From NCBI RefSeq assembly GCF_016718685.1, contig NZ_JADKCX010000152.1:1-10137 (forward strand): DNA of 10,137 nucleotides, given 5' to 3'. This stretch comes from Haliscomenobacter sp. Its GTDB lineage: Bacteria > Bacteroidota > Bacteroidia > Chitinophagales > Saprospiraceae. The notes beneath the pieces were generated by a model. The model saw nothing but the letters and a program-made list of their open reading frames with translations, was not told the origin of the DNA and did no database searches. Below are positions 1 to 7,203 of the stretch, piece by piece (positions within the stretch are counted from its first letter, which is position 1; every line of letters begins with the position of its first letter). The translations under genes and the position numbers were made by a program.

Positions 1-1225
1 TTTTGTGCAGATTTTTGATCATCAAAGACCAGGCGTCGAAGGAAAAATAGGCCAATGGTTCATTGAGTGGGGCGTAATATTTTATGTTTTTTAAGGCCTT
101 GGTTTTGATCAAATGCTCCATTAAATCGGCCTGGAGGGTAGCAAATTTGTCAGAGCTGATAAATGCATCATTGTTTTCAAAACTTGGACTTGTCAAAAGC
201 GCAGGGTTCCAAATACCCGTCATTACCGCAATGCCTTCCGATCCATAAAACTTCAACATCCTGATGGCTTCCTGCATGGTGGTAGACTCCGGTATAGTCG
301 CCTGCATTTCCAGATGGATTGAACCAATCTCGGTAAAAACGATCCTGACCAGCCCTGGCGCATGTGTTTGATGCGGCTCGTGGTGGTGTTCCAAAGGTCA
401 GTGTCCCAGGTCGTAAATCCACGATTGTTGCGCATAACCGCCTCCTGATTCCAGCCAAACCCCAGCCAATTCACATTGCCCACTTTGCCACTTGGGCTAC
501 TGGTAAAGAAGTCGTTTGGCGTACATCCTTCCCGACAATCCTTGTCAACCAAGACGCTCACGGCAGCGGTACTCTACACCCACTGTCCTTAGCGTGGCCG
601 TTACGGTATAGGTGGTGCTCGAAGTAGGTTTGGCTACTATTCCGTAAGCGTTTTCGCCCGTACTCCACAAAAAATCTACATCCTGATAATCAACTTTGGC
701 AGATAGATCAATTTCTGCACCAGGACAGATCAGCAGGTCTGGCCTCAACTTTACGGTATAATTGGGGATTACCTTCCAGACTTCATTTTGCACCCATCTC
801 CAATCGCAAGTACCTGTTTTTACTTGTGCTACATATTTTGTGGTCGTGGTTAAATTGGGTGGGGGCGTGTAAATCTGGCCTCTAGCCCCCGCAATTGTTT
901 CAAAAGGATTCATTTGTTTGGTAAGCGGGTTATATGTCGATTTCAACCAGCGGTATTCAATCGGGCTGATGCAGGTGTTAGAGGGCAAAGCTGAAAAAGT
1001 GATTGTGGTGGGAATGTTATGGGGCGTGCATAAATTTGTTTCAGTGGTATTGGTATTTAGGCTTCCAGTATGTATAGCATCGCAGCACAAAGGGTTCTTT
1101 TTGCCAGCTGTTGTAAGTGTGTCATTCAAATCTCTTTTATTGTTTTTAAATGCATTACCTGCAAAACTACAATTAATCACCATAAATGCCCCTAAGAGGC
1201 AGGAGAGAATGAAGGTGGGCTTCAT
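1..1225 (-). pseudogene. Secreted clan GH-A glycoside hydrolase with N-terminal Ig-like domains; 3'-truncated by window edge, two frameshifts
   Basis: Likely an extracellular polysaccharide-degrading enzyme. From the ATG at 1225 (MKPTFILSCLLGAF, a clear signal peptide; the upstream in-frame start at 1243 is TTG) it reads two Ig/PKD-like domains, about residues 65-150 and 151-217 in this numbering; the second has the typical FLWSTGE and TTYTVTAT strands. Frame is lost near 562-580, where the original frame stops at 545-547. Translation resumes one frame over with VSVLVDKDC, then VNWLGFGWNQEAVM. Near 357 one more base (GG to GGG on the plus strand) is needed to continue as HMRPGLVRIVFTEIGSIH, which is the original frame again. 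That frame stays open to base 1 and contains KYYAPLNEPLAYF, where the Glu of NEP (codon 59-61) is the expected clan GH-A acid/base. The nucleophile lies outside the window. The domain type is well supported; the exact GH family and substrate are not. The lesions may be sequencing errors or real decay. Confidence 0.8.
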
Positions 1226-1280
1226 GATGGATTGATTTATCAAAATGGAAATAATGAATTGTTCATTTGTAAAAAATAGC

Positions 1281-1288
1281 CAAACGTA
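1281..1288 (-). promoter_or_regulatory. Candidate -7 element (TACGTTTG) for the glycoside hydrolase
   Basis: Read on the minus strand, TACGTTTG matches the Bacteroidota -7 consensus TAnnTTTG exactly and lies about 55 nt before the ATG at 1225. No good TTTG -33 element sits at the usual 17-23 nt spacing, so this is a partial promoter match only. Confidence 0.35.
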
Positions 1289-1384
1289 TAATTCAAATGA
1301 CGATGCTGTTTATCCCGAACAAAACATCAGCTAAACAAAACCTTTCCCGATTTCACCCACCCATCACAAATTCACACTGAGCCC

Positions 1385-2201
1385 TTAAATAAGCCTTCCC
1401 ATTTCTCCATTTGCAAAACGCAACTTCGTCTCAGCCATCTGCTCTGGCGTAGTCATGACAAAAGGCCCACCGTACGTGATGGGTTCATTCAATGGAGTAC
1501 CTGTTCCAAACAAAAACTCAAATCCCGCTGAGTCTGCCACAAGGGTCACTGTCACCCTCTTGGGTGTAATTGACCAGGGTTTGCCCTTTTATGGTTTGCT
1601 CGGAGCTGTGCGCCTCTCCCTGTAGCCCATATACAAAAGCCATTTCTTGTGCGGGTAGGGTAATTCGTGCATGGGGTGCCAAAAAAATGTGTAAAAGAGC
1701 CACTTTGGTGAGCAACTCGTTGCTTGAATTTACCCCTTCAAACTGGCCAACGATTACCCTCACCTCAGCGCCTGCTTGCTCAACTACGGGTACGTCGGCA
1801 CCTTTAGCGTGCATGGCTTTGGGTTCAACAAAACGGTCCTTACTGGCGTGATTGATCCATATCTGAAAACCATGGCATTCAACGCCCGGCTCTTGGGGAA
1901 ATTCATCATGATGAATCCCACTGCCTGCTTGGGTAATGTGTACACCTCCTGGTTCGATGATGCTCAAATCCCCTTGGCTATCGCGATTGATGAAACTACC
2001 TTCGCTGTCGGGCAACATATAGGTCAATACTGATATGCCTGCGTGGGGATGAGGCCCAAAAACAGGTCTTTCCATTCGGAATTCCGTAATGACTAAAAAT
2101 GGCTCAATTGGGAATTGTCGAGCCATCATATTTACGCCCTGGAGCCCTGGAAAATCTTGCGTAAAATTCAATTGGCTAACTTGAATGATGCTTTTGTTCA
2201 T
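1385..2201 (-). CDS. Pirin family protein (bicupin), one-base frameshift near the C-terminus
   Basis: Pirins are iron-binding bicupin proteins; some bacterial members act as quercetin dioxygenases or redox-responsive regulators. The start at 2201 gives MNKSIIQVSQLNF. The N-terminal cupin shows the family metal site: PHPHAG (His51, His53), then QAGSGIHHDEF with His98 and Glu100, corresponding to the four Fe ligands of human pirin. The uncorrected frame ends after 227 residues in a meaningless tail (DPCGRLSGI) at 1518. Removing one G from the GGG run at 1555-1557 continues as VTVTLVADSAGFEFLFGTG, PLNEPITYGGPFVMTT and ends FANGEMGRLI, a normal pirin C-terminal cupin, at a TAA at 1385-1387. The corrected product is 271 residues, slightly short for the family. 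It lies 61 nt downstream of marR on the same strand and has its own copy of the 17-bp marR operator candidate. Substrate is unknown. Confidence 0.88.
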
Positions 2202-2219
2202 TTTGTTAATGAATTAAAT

Positions 2220-2236
2220 GTTAAATACGCAACAAA
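2220..2236. promoter_or_regulatory. Candidate MarR operator, copy 1 (before pirin)
   Basis: GTTAAATACGCAACAAA lies 18 nt upstream of the pirin start and is identical over 17 bp to the copy before marR (2706-2722). The core has imperfect dyad symmetry, GTT-N3-TA-N3-AAC, here extended by one pair to TGTT...AACA, as expected for a dimeric winged-helix repressor. A weak -7-like element (GCATTTTG on the minus strand) overlaps its upstream edge. That MarR binds it is inference. Confidence 0.6.
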
Positions 2237-2262
2237 ATGCGCAAATTTTTTTTAACCATGGC

Positions 2263-2697
2263 CTACCTCAAATTGTCAATACTGTGCCTTAGCACCTTCA
2301 TCACGATTGCTTTTTCTTCTTCACTGACCCCCTTAAGGGCATCATCAATGGATTGCGCGGCACAAGCAGCAGTATCTTTTTCCAGGGCTTTACCTTTTTC
2401 CGTTAAAAATATGTTGAATACCCGGCGGTCCACGGCATGGTCCCGGCGTTCTACAATCCCATCTCTCTCCAGAATGTCAATGATTCTGGTTACGTTTGCC
2501 CGGTTGCGGTTTGTACATATGGCCAGTTCATTTTGGGGGCGCCCATCTTTTTGCCAGAGGTGACTCAAAACGCTGAATTGTTCTGGACTGATGGGTAGGT
2601 TTTTGGCTTTCATTAGTTTGGCCAAATGCCTCACCAGAGCAGTGTGTGCTACCCCTAAAATTCGACCATATGAATGTTGAAATTGAAAATTTGACAT
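2263..2697 (-). CDS. MarR family winged-helix transcriptional regulator
   Basis: A DNA-binding repressor or activator acting as a dimer in the cytoplasm. The product is 144 residues from the ATG at 2697 (MSNFQFQHSYGR), a normal MarR length; an in-frame TTG at 2703 is less likely. Visible features are the N-terminal dimerisation helix, helix-turn-helix residues about 37-78 (ISPEQFSVLSHLW, then NELAICTNRNRANVTRIID as the recognition region), the wing (RRDHAVDRRVFNIFLTEKG, about residues 83-102), and C-terminal helices. Two cysteines (about 61 and 112) are present; one is in the DNA-binding region, so redox sensing is conceivable but unproven. It is followed by pirin after 61 nt and is divergent from the DUF6714-like gene. 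A 17-bp repeat 8 nt before the start, repeated before pirin, points to autoregulation. Ligand unknown. No frame lesions are seen. Confidence 0.93.
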   Translation of the reverse strand: MSNFQFQHSYGRILGVAHTALVRHLAKLMKAKNLPISPEQFSVLSHLWQKDGRPQNELAICTNRNRANVTRIIDILERDGIVERRDHAVDRRVFNIFLTEKGKALEKDTAACAAQSIDDALKGVSEEEKAIVMKVLRHSIDNLR

Positions 2698-2705
2698 GCG
2701 CAACC

Positions 2706-2722
2706 GTTAAATACGCAACAAA
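2706..2722. promoter_or_regulatory. Candidate MarR operator, copy 2 (before marR)
   Basis: GTTAAATACGCAACAAA, identical to 2220-2236. It overlaps the last four bases of the predicted marR -7 element and covers the expected transcription start, an ideal position for repression by steric block. Binding by the MarR encoded here is inferred from position and duplication. Confidence 0.65.
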
Positions 2723-2750
2723 TTTAAATGCTTTTTGCAAACTAGCCCAA
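2719..2750 (-). promoter_or_regulatory. Predicted marR promoter (TTG-N21-TAAATTTG)
   Basis: On the minus strand a TTG at 2748-2750 is followed after 21 nt by TAAATTTG (2719-2726), a perfect match to the Bacteroidota -7 consensus TAnnTTTG at an acceptable spacing. The 17-bp repeat 2706-2722 overlaps its 3' end. Confidence 0.55.
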
Positions 2751-2762
2751 TTCATGCTCATG

Positions 2763-2793
2763 TTTGCGGGGTAGAATTTTCAGCTTATATTTG
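2763..2793 (+). promoter_or_regulatory. Predicted promoter of the DUF6714-like gene (TTTG-N19-TATATTTG)
   Basis: TTTG at 2763-2766, a 19-nt spacer, then TATATTTG at 2786-2793: a full match to the Bacteroidota primary sigma consensus. The expected transcript starts near 2800, giving a leader of about 14 nt before the ATG at 2814 and no Shine-Dalgarno, as is usual in this phylum. Confidence 0.7.
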
Positions 2794-2813
2794 TCTAAAC
2801 TTAATCTCCGACC

Positions 2814-3311
2814 ATGGACGCTGCTTACAACCAAAAAGAATACCTCATTCAGGTCATAGAAAAAGCATTTGCAGGCGTTGAACTGGAAGATGGCGTCAGC
2901 CTGCATCAAACCATTGAGATTGATAATTACGGCCATATCGATGAGGTTACCCGGGCCAATATTAAATCAGACGAAAGAAAAGATTGGAAAAAGTTGCTAG
3001 ATTTTCCGGCATTGGGGGAAATCCATGGCATCGGAGGCTTATCCTTTTATGATGACAAAGGATTGAGGTTTCACTTGCCTGCCTACATGTGTCTGGTTGT
3101 TCAACATCCTGAAGGAGAGGTTGCGGATAGCTTGATTTTTCATTTGACACAATTGAGTGAATACAACCGTACTCGTTTGGCTATTTTGGATCCCTACCAG
3201 CGCAAAGCCGTAGCCGCTTTTCTACACTACATCCGGCACAATGGCGGCAATTACTTTAAATGGGAGCACGACACAATTGAAAAGGCGTTAGCAGATTATT
3301 GGAGTTGCTGA
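2814..3311 (+). CDS. DUF6714-like protein of unknown function
   Basis: A 165-residue soluble protein with no signal peptide or membrane segment. The layout resembles the DUF6714 family from memory: an N-terminal helix plus 'dGvsL' turn (AFAGVELEDGVSLHQT, about residues 18-33), a DE..DW motif (DERKDW, 53-58), a central LSFYDDKGLRFHLPAYM segment (76-92), and a C-terminal helix with the DPYQRKAVAAFLHYI pattern (126-140). Family assignment is moderate confidence; the biochemical role is unknown. It is transcribed divergently from marR across about 110 nt that holds both promoters, so MarR could influence it, although the 17-bp repeat lies over the marR promoter and not over this one. Reading frame and start look intact. 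Confidence 0.82.
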   Translation: MDAAYNQKEYLIQVIEKAFAGVELEDGVSLHQTIEIDNYGHIDEVTRANIKSDERKDWKKLLDFPALGEIHGIGGLSFYDDKGLRFHLPAYMCLVVQHPEGEVADSLIFHLTQLSEYNRTRLAILDPYQRKAVAAFLHYIRHNGGNYFKWEHDTIEKALADYWSC

Positions 3312-3384
3312 CTCCCATACCACCAAAATCAGAAAAAAAGCATGAAAATTCTGGTAAATCTCTGTAAAACATTTACTCGCCAAA

Positions 3385-3409
3385 TTTCTTAAAAGTCTTT
3401 CTATTTTTG
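3385..3409 (+). promoter_or_regulatory. Promoter module copy 1 (AAAAGTCTTT + TATTTTTG)
   Basis: The module reads TTTCTT, AAAAGTCTTT, C, then the -7 box TATTTTTG (3402-3409, matching TAnnTTTG), ending 34 nt before the ATG at 3444. It matches 8415-8439 at 23 of 25 positions. There is no good TTTG at -33, so the AAAAGTCTTT part may be a conserved activator or alternative-sigma contact. Confidence 0.55.
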
Positions 3410-3443
3410 GTGGAAAATAATTGGTTTAAATTCACCCGACACC

Positions 3444-5894
3444 ATGCAAACCAAACTCTTACTCCTGTGCGCACTGCTTAGTGCCACTAGTGCTCTTTTG
3501 GGCCAAAGCACCTATCAACTACAGGGCAAAGTTGCCAATGCCCAAAATGCGCCGCTCGATCTGGTTGCCATTTCCTTGTTGAAATCGCAAGACTCCAGCA
3601 TTGTTAAATCAGTTTACTCGGATGAGGACGGCAGTTATGTGTTTTCAGGCATTGCCGCAGGCACTTATTTTCTCAAAGCTTATTTGTTGGGCTATGCCGA
3701 ATACCGTGGCGAAAAACTGGTGATAGAAGGCGAGACTTTCACCCTCAAGCTTCCCCCCATTCAATTGCAAGAGAGCATCAAACAACTCCAGGAAGTTATC
3801 ATTGCTTCCAAAACACCGTATGTGGAGCGCAAAATCGACCGCACCATCGTCAACGTCGACGCCTTGCTGGCCAATGCCGGCAGCAACGCCCTGGAAGCCT
3901 TGGAACGCGCGCCGGGCATCGCCGTAGACCAGAATGGGGTGATCACCCTCAAGGGCCGCGCCGGAGTAGCGGTATTCATTGATGACAAACCAACTTACCT
4001 GTCGGGTGCTGAGCTGGAAAACTACCTCAAGTCCTTGCCCGCAGGTACGGTCAAACAAATTGAAATCATGACCAACCCGCCCGCCAAATACGAAGCAGCG
4101 GGCAATGCGGGTGTGATCAATATTGTGCTGAAAAAAAACCGGGCTGCAGGCTTTAATGGCAATACCAACCTCAGCATGCAACGTGGGCGCTATACGCGCA
4201 GCAACAACAGTTTGAATCTCAATGTTAACCAAAAGAAAATCAGCCTTTCGGCCAATTTCAATGGTGGTTTTCGCAACTCATTCCAGGATCTGAACATCAA
4301 TCGCTACTACAAAAACCCCGACGAGACGCCCAGTTCTTCTTTTGCCCAAAATTCCTTCATCGTCCAAACCGGGCAATCGGCCAATGCCAAACTCGGCCTG
4401 GATTATTACCTCTCGGACCGAACGACCATCGGCCTGTCTGCCAAGGGTTTGTTCAGCCCCTCGGGTTCCAATACCGACAACAATGCGCAGGTAGCTGGTG
4501 CCGACCGCAATTTGCAGCAGTTTGTCGACGCCCTGAATCTGGACGATGGCAAATTCAACAATGGCACCTTCAATGCCTACTTCAAGCGGCAATTGGACTC
4601 CCTGGGCAGTAGCCTCACCGTCGATGCCGACTACGTGATTTACGCCTCGGACCGCGACCAGATCTTCAACAATTTCATCCTCAATCCCAGCCGGGTCTTG
4701 TTGTACCAGGATCGCATCAATGGGCAGTTGCCTTCCGACATCAGCATTTATGCCACGAAGGCCGATTATGTCAAACCTTTGGGCAAGGATGCCAAATTTG
4801 AGGCAGGATTCAAATCCGCCTTTACCAAAACGGACAATGAAGCAGCTTATACCAACACCATCGACGGCGTCACTACCCTCAACTACGACCTGAGTAATCG
4901 TTTTTTGTACGACGAGTGGATTCACGCCGCTTATGCCAATTACTCCCGCAGCATCGGTCGCTGGGGCATACAGGCTGGACTTAGGGCCGAAACCACTAGT
5001 TTGAGCGGCGATCAGTTGGGCAACCCTGAGCGACCCGCCAGCAGTTTCAAACGCAGCTATACCAATCTTTTCCCCACCTTTTACGCGACCTGGAATGCAG
5101 ACTCGCTGGGGCATCACGTGTTCTCCTTCTCCTTCGGTCGGCGCATTGATCGACCTTATTTCCAAGACTTGAATCCCTTTGTGAGCCCCCTGGATAAGTT
5201 CACTTTTTATGCTGGAAATCCAAATTTGTTGCCCACCTACGCCAACAATTTTTCCATCTCCCATTCGTATAAAGGTACCCTCAATACCTCCCTGAGCTAC
5301 GCCAAAACCATCAACGGCATCAACGAAACCCTGGAGATTGTGGATGGCATTTATTACAGTCGACCGGGCAACATTGCCACCAACCACACCTTCAACCTGG
5401 CGGTGGATGCGGCCATTCCGGTCACCTCCTGGTACAACATCAACAGCAATGCCGAGTTGGGGTACCTGATTTTTGAGAGTAAATTGTATACCGAACAACT
5501 CAACTCAAGTGGAACCTACTACCACCTGGTGGCCAACAACAGTTTTCAATTGGGCAAAGGTTGGAGCGCCGATCTGCGGGGGGAATACATGAGCAATATC
5601 GTGTACGCGCAATTGTTCATCAAAAGTTGGGGAACGCTGAACTGCGCCGTGCAGAAAAAAATGCTCAAAGACGCAGCAAGCCTTAAACTGAGCCTCAGCG
5701 ACATCCTGTACACCCGCCGCGCAGACGGCATCATCAACAACTTGCGGCTGACCGACGCAGACTGGAACAGCACCCTCGATACGCGCTCGGTAACTCTGGC
5801 CTTTTCGTACCGCTTCGGTAAAGCCATCAACAACCGGCCTAAACATACCGGCTCCGGCTCAGAAAGCGAGCAACAACGGGTGAAAAATTCGTAA
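3444..5894 (+). CDS. Outer-membrane beta-barrel protein (CarboxypepD_reg-like, plug, OMP_b-brl_3), TonB-receptor-like
   Basis: An 816-residue outer-membrane protein of the TonB-dependent-receptor-like group common in Bacteroidota; substrates of this subgroup are mostly unknown. Domains in order: signal peptide 1-21 (MQTKLLLLCALLSATSALLG); carboxypeptidase-regulatory-like Ig fold about 23-110 (QGKVANAQNAPLDLVAISLL, DGSYVFSGIAAGTYFLKAYL); plug-like domain about 115-233, with NALEALERAPGIAVDQNG, TLKGRAGVAVFIDDKP, IEIMTNPPAKYEAAGNAGVI and NIVLKKNR; then a beta-barrel from about 235 to 792 ending in the aromatic strand TLAFSYRFG, and a 24-residue hydrophilic tail. The frame is intact over 2.4 kb. 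No SusD partner is adjacent. A GH5-like lipoprotein follows after 57 nt, so a role in carbohydrate-related uptake is possible but inferred. Transcription probably starts at the module ending at 3409. Confidence 0.93.
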   Translation: MQTKLLLLCALLSATSALLGQSTYQLQGKVANAQNAPLDLVAISLLKSQDSSIVKSVYSDEDGSYVFSGIAAGTYFLKAYLLGYAEYRGEKLVIEGETFTLKLPPIQLQESIKQLQEVIIASKTPYVERKIDRTIVNVDALLANAGSNALEALERAPGIAVDQNGVITLKGRAGVAVFIDDKPTYLSGAELENYLKSLPAGTVKQIEIMTNPPAKYEAAGNAGVINIVLKKNRAAGFNGNTNLSMQRGRYTRSNNSLNLNVNQKKISLSANFNGGFRNSFQDLNINRYYKNPDETPSSSFAQNSFIVQTGQSANAKLGLDYYLSDRTTIGLSAKGLFSPSGSNTDNNAQVAGADRNLQQFVDALNLDDGKFNNGTFNAYFKRQLDSLGSSLTVDADYVIYASDRDQIFNNFILNPSRVLLYQDRINGQLPSDISIYATKADYVKPLGKDAKFEAGFKSAFTKTDNEAAYTNTIDGVTTLNYDLSNRFLYDEWIHAAYANYSRSIGRWGIQAGLRAETTSLSGDQLGNPERPASSFKRSYTNLFPTFYATWNADSLGHHVFSFSFGRRIDRPYFQDLNPFVSPLDKFTFYAGNPNLLPTYANNFSISHSYKGTLNTSLSYAKTINGINETLEIVDGIYYSRPGNIATNHTFNLAVDAAIPVTSWYNINSNAELGYLIFESKLYTEQLNSSGTYYHLVANNSFQLGKGWSADLRGEYMSNIVYAQLFIKSWGTLNCAVQKKMLKDAASLKLSLSDILYTRRADGIINNLRLTDADWNSTLDTRSVTLAFSYRFGKAINNRPKHTGSGSESEQQRVKNS

Positions 5895-5901
5895 GTTTGA
5901 A

Positions 5902-5937
5902 GGGGGGATGCCTTAGCGTTTGTTGTAGCATCCCCTC
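5902..5937 (+). terminator. GC-rich hairpin between the barrel gene and the GH5 gene
   Basis: GGGGGGATGC (5902-5911) pairs with GCATCCCCTC (5928-5937): a 10-bp stem with one G-T wobble and a 16-nt loop, starting 7 nt after the stop of the barrel gene. No U-tract follows, so it could be a weak terminator, a processing or stability element, or a way of reducing read-through into the GH5 gene. Confidence 0.5.
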
Positions 5938-5951
5938 CATACCTTCATTTC

Positions 5952-7028
5952 ATGTCAAAGCCGCTCAATCAATCAAAGGCAGGATTCATCCTGGCCATCC
6001 TGTTCCTCATTTTCCTTGGAGCCTCATGCCGAAAAGAGCAAGCCTTGACCAGTCCCAATCTGCAAGCCGAAAATTTGCCTCCAGTACCCACAAATCCAAC
6101 GCTTCCATTTGGCATAGTGGCTGGCGAGCTACGGCAAAACGGCCAGCCAGTCTAATTCAAAGGAGTAAATGCGCTCAATACTTTTGGCATTGGAGATCAC
6201 AACCTGATGGACGAGTGGCGCATTGAAATCGTCAGAGAATTCATTGGCAACCTCCGCGAACAACCCATTGCAGGGGATGCCATTCAGGGATCCAATGGAG
6301 CTTGGTTGCACCCCCTGCAAAACATAGTTGATGAGAACAGGCGTCACCATAAAGTTACCATTCTGTGTCCATTCGCCTGGGTTGAACAAAGCGGTAAACA
6401 AACCTTTTTCACTGGACTCAATCCTTCCGCTCAAAGTTTTTACGGTCAGTATAAACTTAAAATGAAAGACATTGCCAATCATTTTCAAAACCAGCCAGAT
6501 GTTTGGATTGAGGTCTGGAATGAACCCTACCATTGGAACAATGAAAACGGATACAGCCATGAACTTTGGCTCAAAGACCAAAAAGATATGGTGGATAATT
6601 TAAGGAGGGTCGTAGGTTTTGAAAACATTATTCTCGTGCCTGGAAATGAACAAGGACAATCAGAAAGCGCCATTTTATCCAAAGGCGATGCCTTGCTGGC
6701 TGGGCGTTACAACCTGCTGTTTGATTTGCACGCATACGAAAAATGGTTGATCAATACCAGCGAAACGGGCATCATCCAAAGAATACAGGCGCTGAAAAAC
6801 CGCAAATGTGCCCTCTTGTTCGGCGAAATCGGCGTAATCAATTCAAGCGGATTGATGCAAACCGAGGCATTCCTTGCTGCTGTTGATTCCACAAAAACGA
6901 CAACTTTGGCCTGGCTTTGGAATAAAAACAGCAGTGACCCAAATGCTTTGCTGGACGATGTGGGCCAGGAAAACAACGTCAACAACAACAATTGGGGCAG
7001 TACATTCAAGCGATTTTTACAGCATTAA
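5952..7028 (+). pseudogene. GH5-like glycoside hydrolase lipoprotein interrupted by an in-frame TAA
   Basis: Probably an outer-membrane-anchored endo-glycosidase (cellulase/mannanase-like GH5, clan GH-A). The ATG at 5952 starts a lipoprotein signal (FILAILFLIFLGASC, lipid Cys26), then a Pro-rich linker. Codon 68 is TAA (6153-6155) inside the conserved first strand, which reads NGQPV-stop-FKGVNALNTFGIGD in a single frame; CAA to TAA is the simplest explanation. The frame then stays open to 7028, 358 codons in all. Catalytic residues are present: WIEVWNEPYHW (acid/base Glu191), FDLHAYEKW, and LLFGEIGVIN (nucleophile Glu292), plus WLWN near the end. The ATG at 6207 (MDEWRIEIVREF) could start a 273-residue product, but it would lack the signal and first barrel strand. 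It may be a true nonsense mutation, a sequencing error, or rarely read through. Substrate cannot be assigned. Confidence 0.85.
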
Positions 7029-7175
7029 ATGACCCTAGGATTGTTCCTTCGCGCCCCACTTCGGGTTGATGTGCTGGTTTGTATAAGTAAATGGCATGCG
7101 AAAGGCCAGTTAACGCTGACAATTTTCATCCATCAGTCCCTCCCGGAATGGCCCAATCCCCCGCTATTAATGAAT

Positions 7176-7203
7176 GGCAATGGCCTCAAAACGAACTATT
7201 GCC
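7176..7203. terminator. Weak stem-loop between convergent genes
   Basis: GGCAAT (7176-7181) and ATTGCC (7198-7203) can form a 6-bp stem with a 16-nt loop; on the plus strand ATTTTTGG follows. It sits between the ends of the GH5 gene and the convergent barrel gene (overlapping the last codons of the latter), the right place for a terminator, but the stem is short. Nothing else is recognisable in 7029-7195. Confidence 0.25.

Noticed and set aside
177..458. Minus-strand frame beginning MAGIRRRLCATIV
   Set aside because: The parallel frame carries the glycoside-hydrolase sequence with the NEP motif, so this one is a shadow.
1300..1384. Possible hairpin GCTG...CAGC downstream of pirin
   Set aside because: The pairing needs a two-base bulge, the stem is short and no U-tract follows; not supported as a terminator.
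3645..5498. Long minus-strand open frames (195 and 406 codons) inside the barrel gene
   Set aside because: They are antisense to an intact, family-recognisable 816-residue protein and have no domain pattern or start signal of their own.
6153..6155. Stop-codon reassignment (TAA as sense)
   Set aside because: TAA is used as a normal terminator by other genes here (for example 5892-5894 and the corrected pirin and hydrolase ends), so a point change is far more likely.
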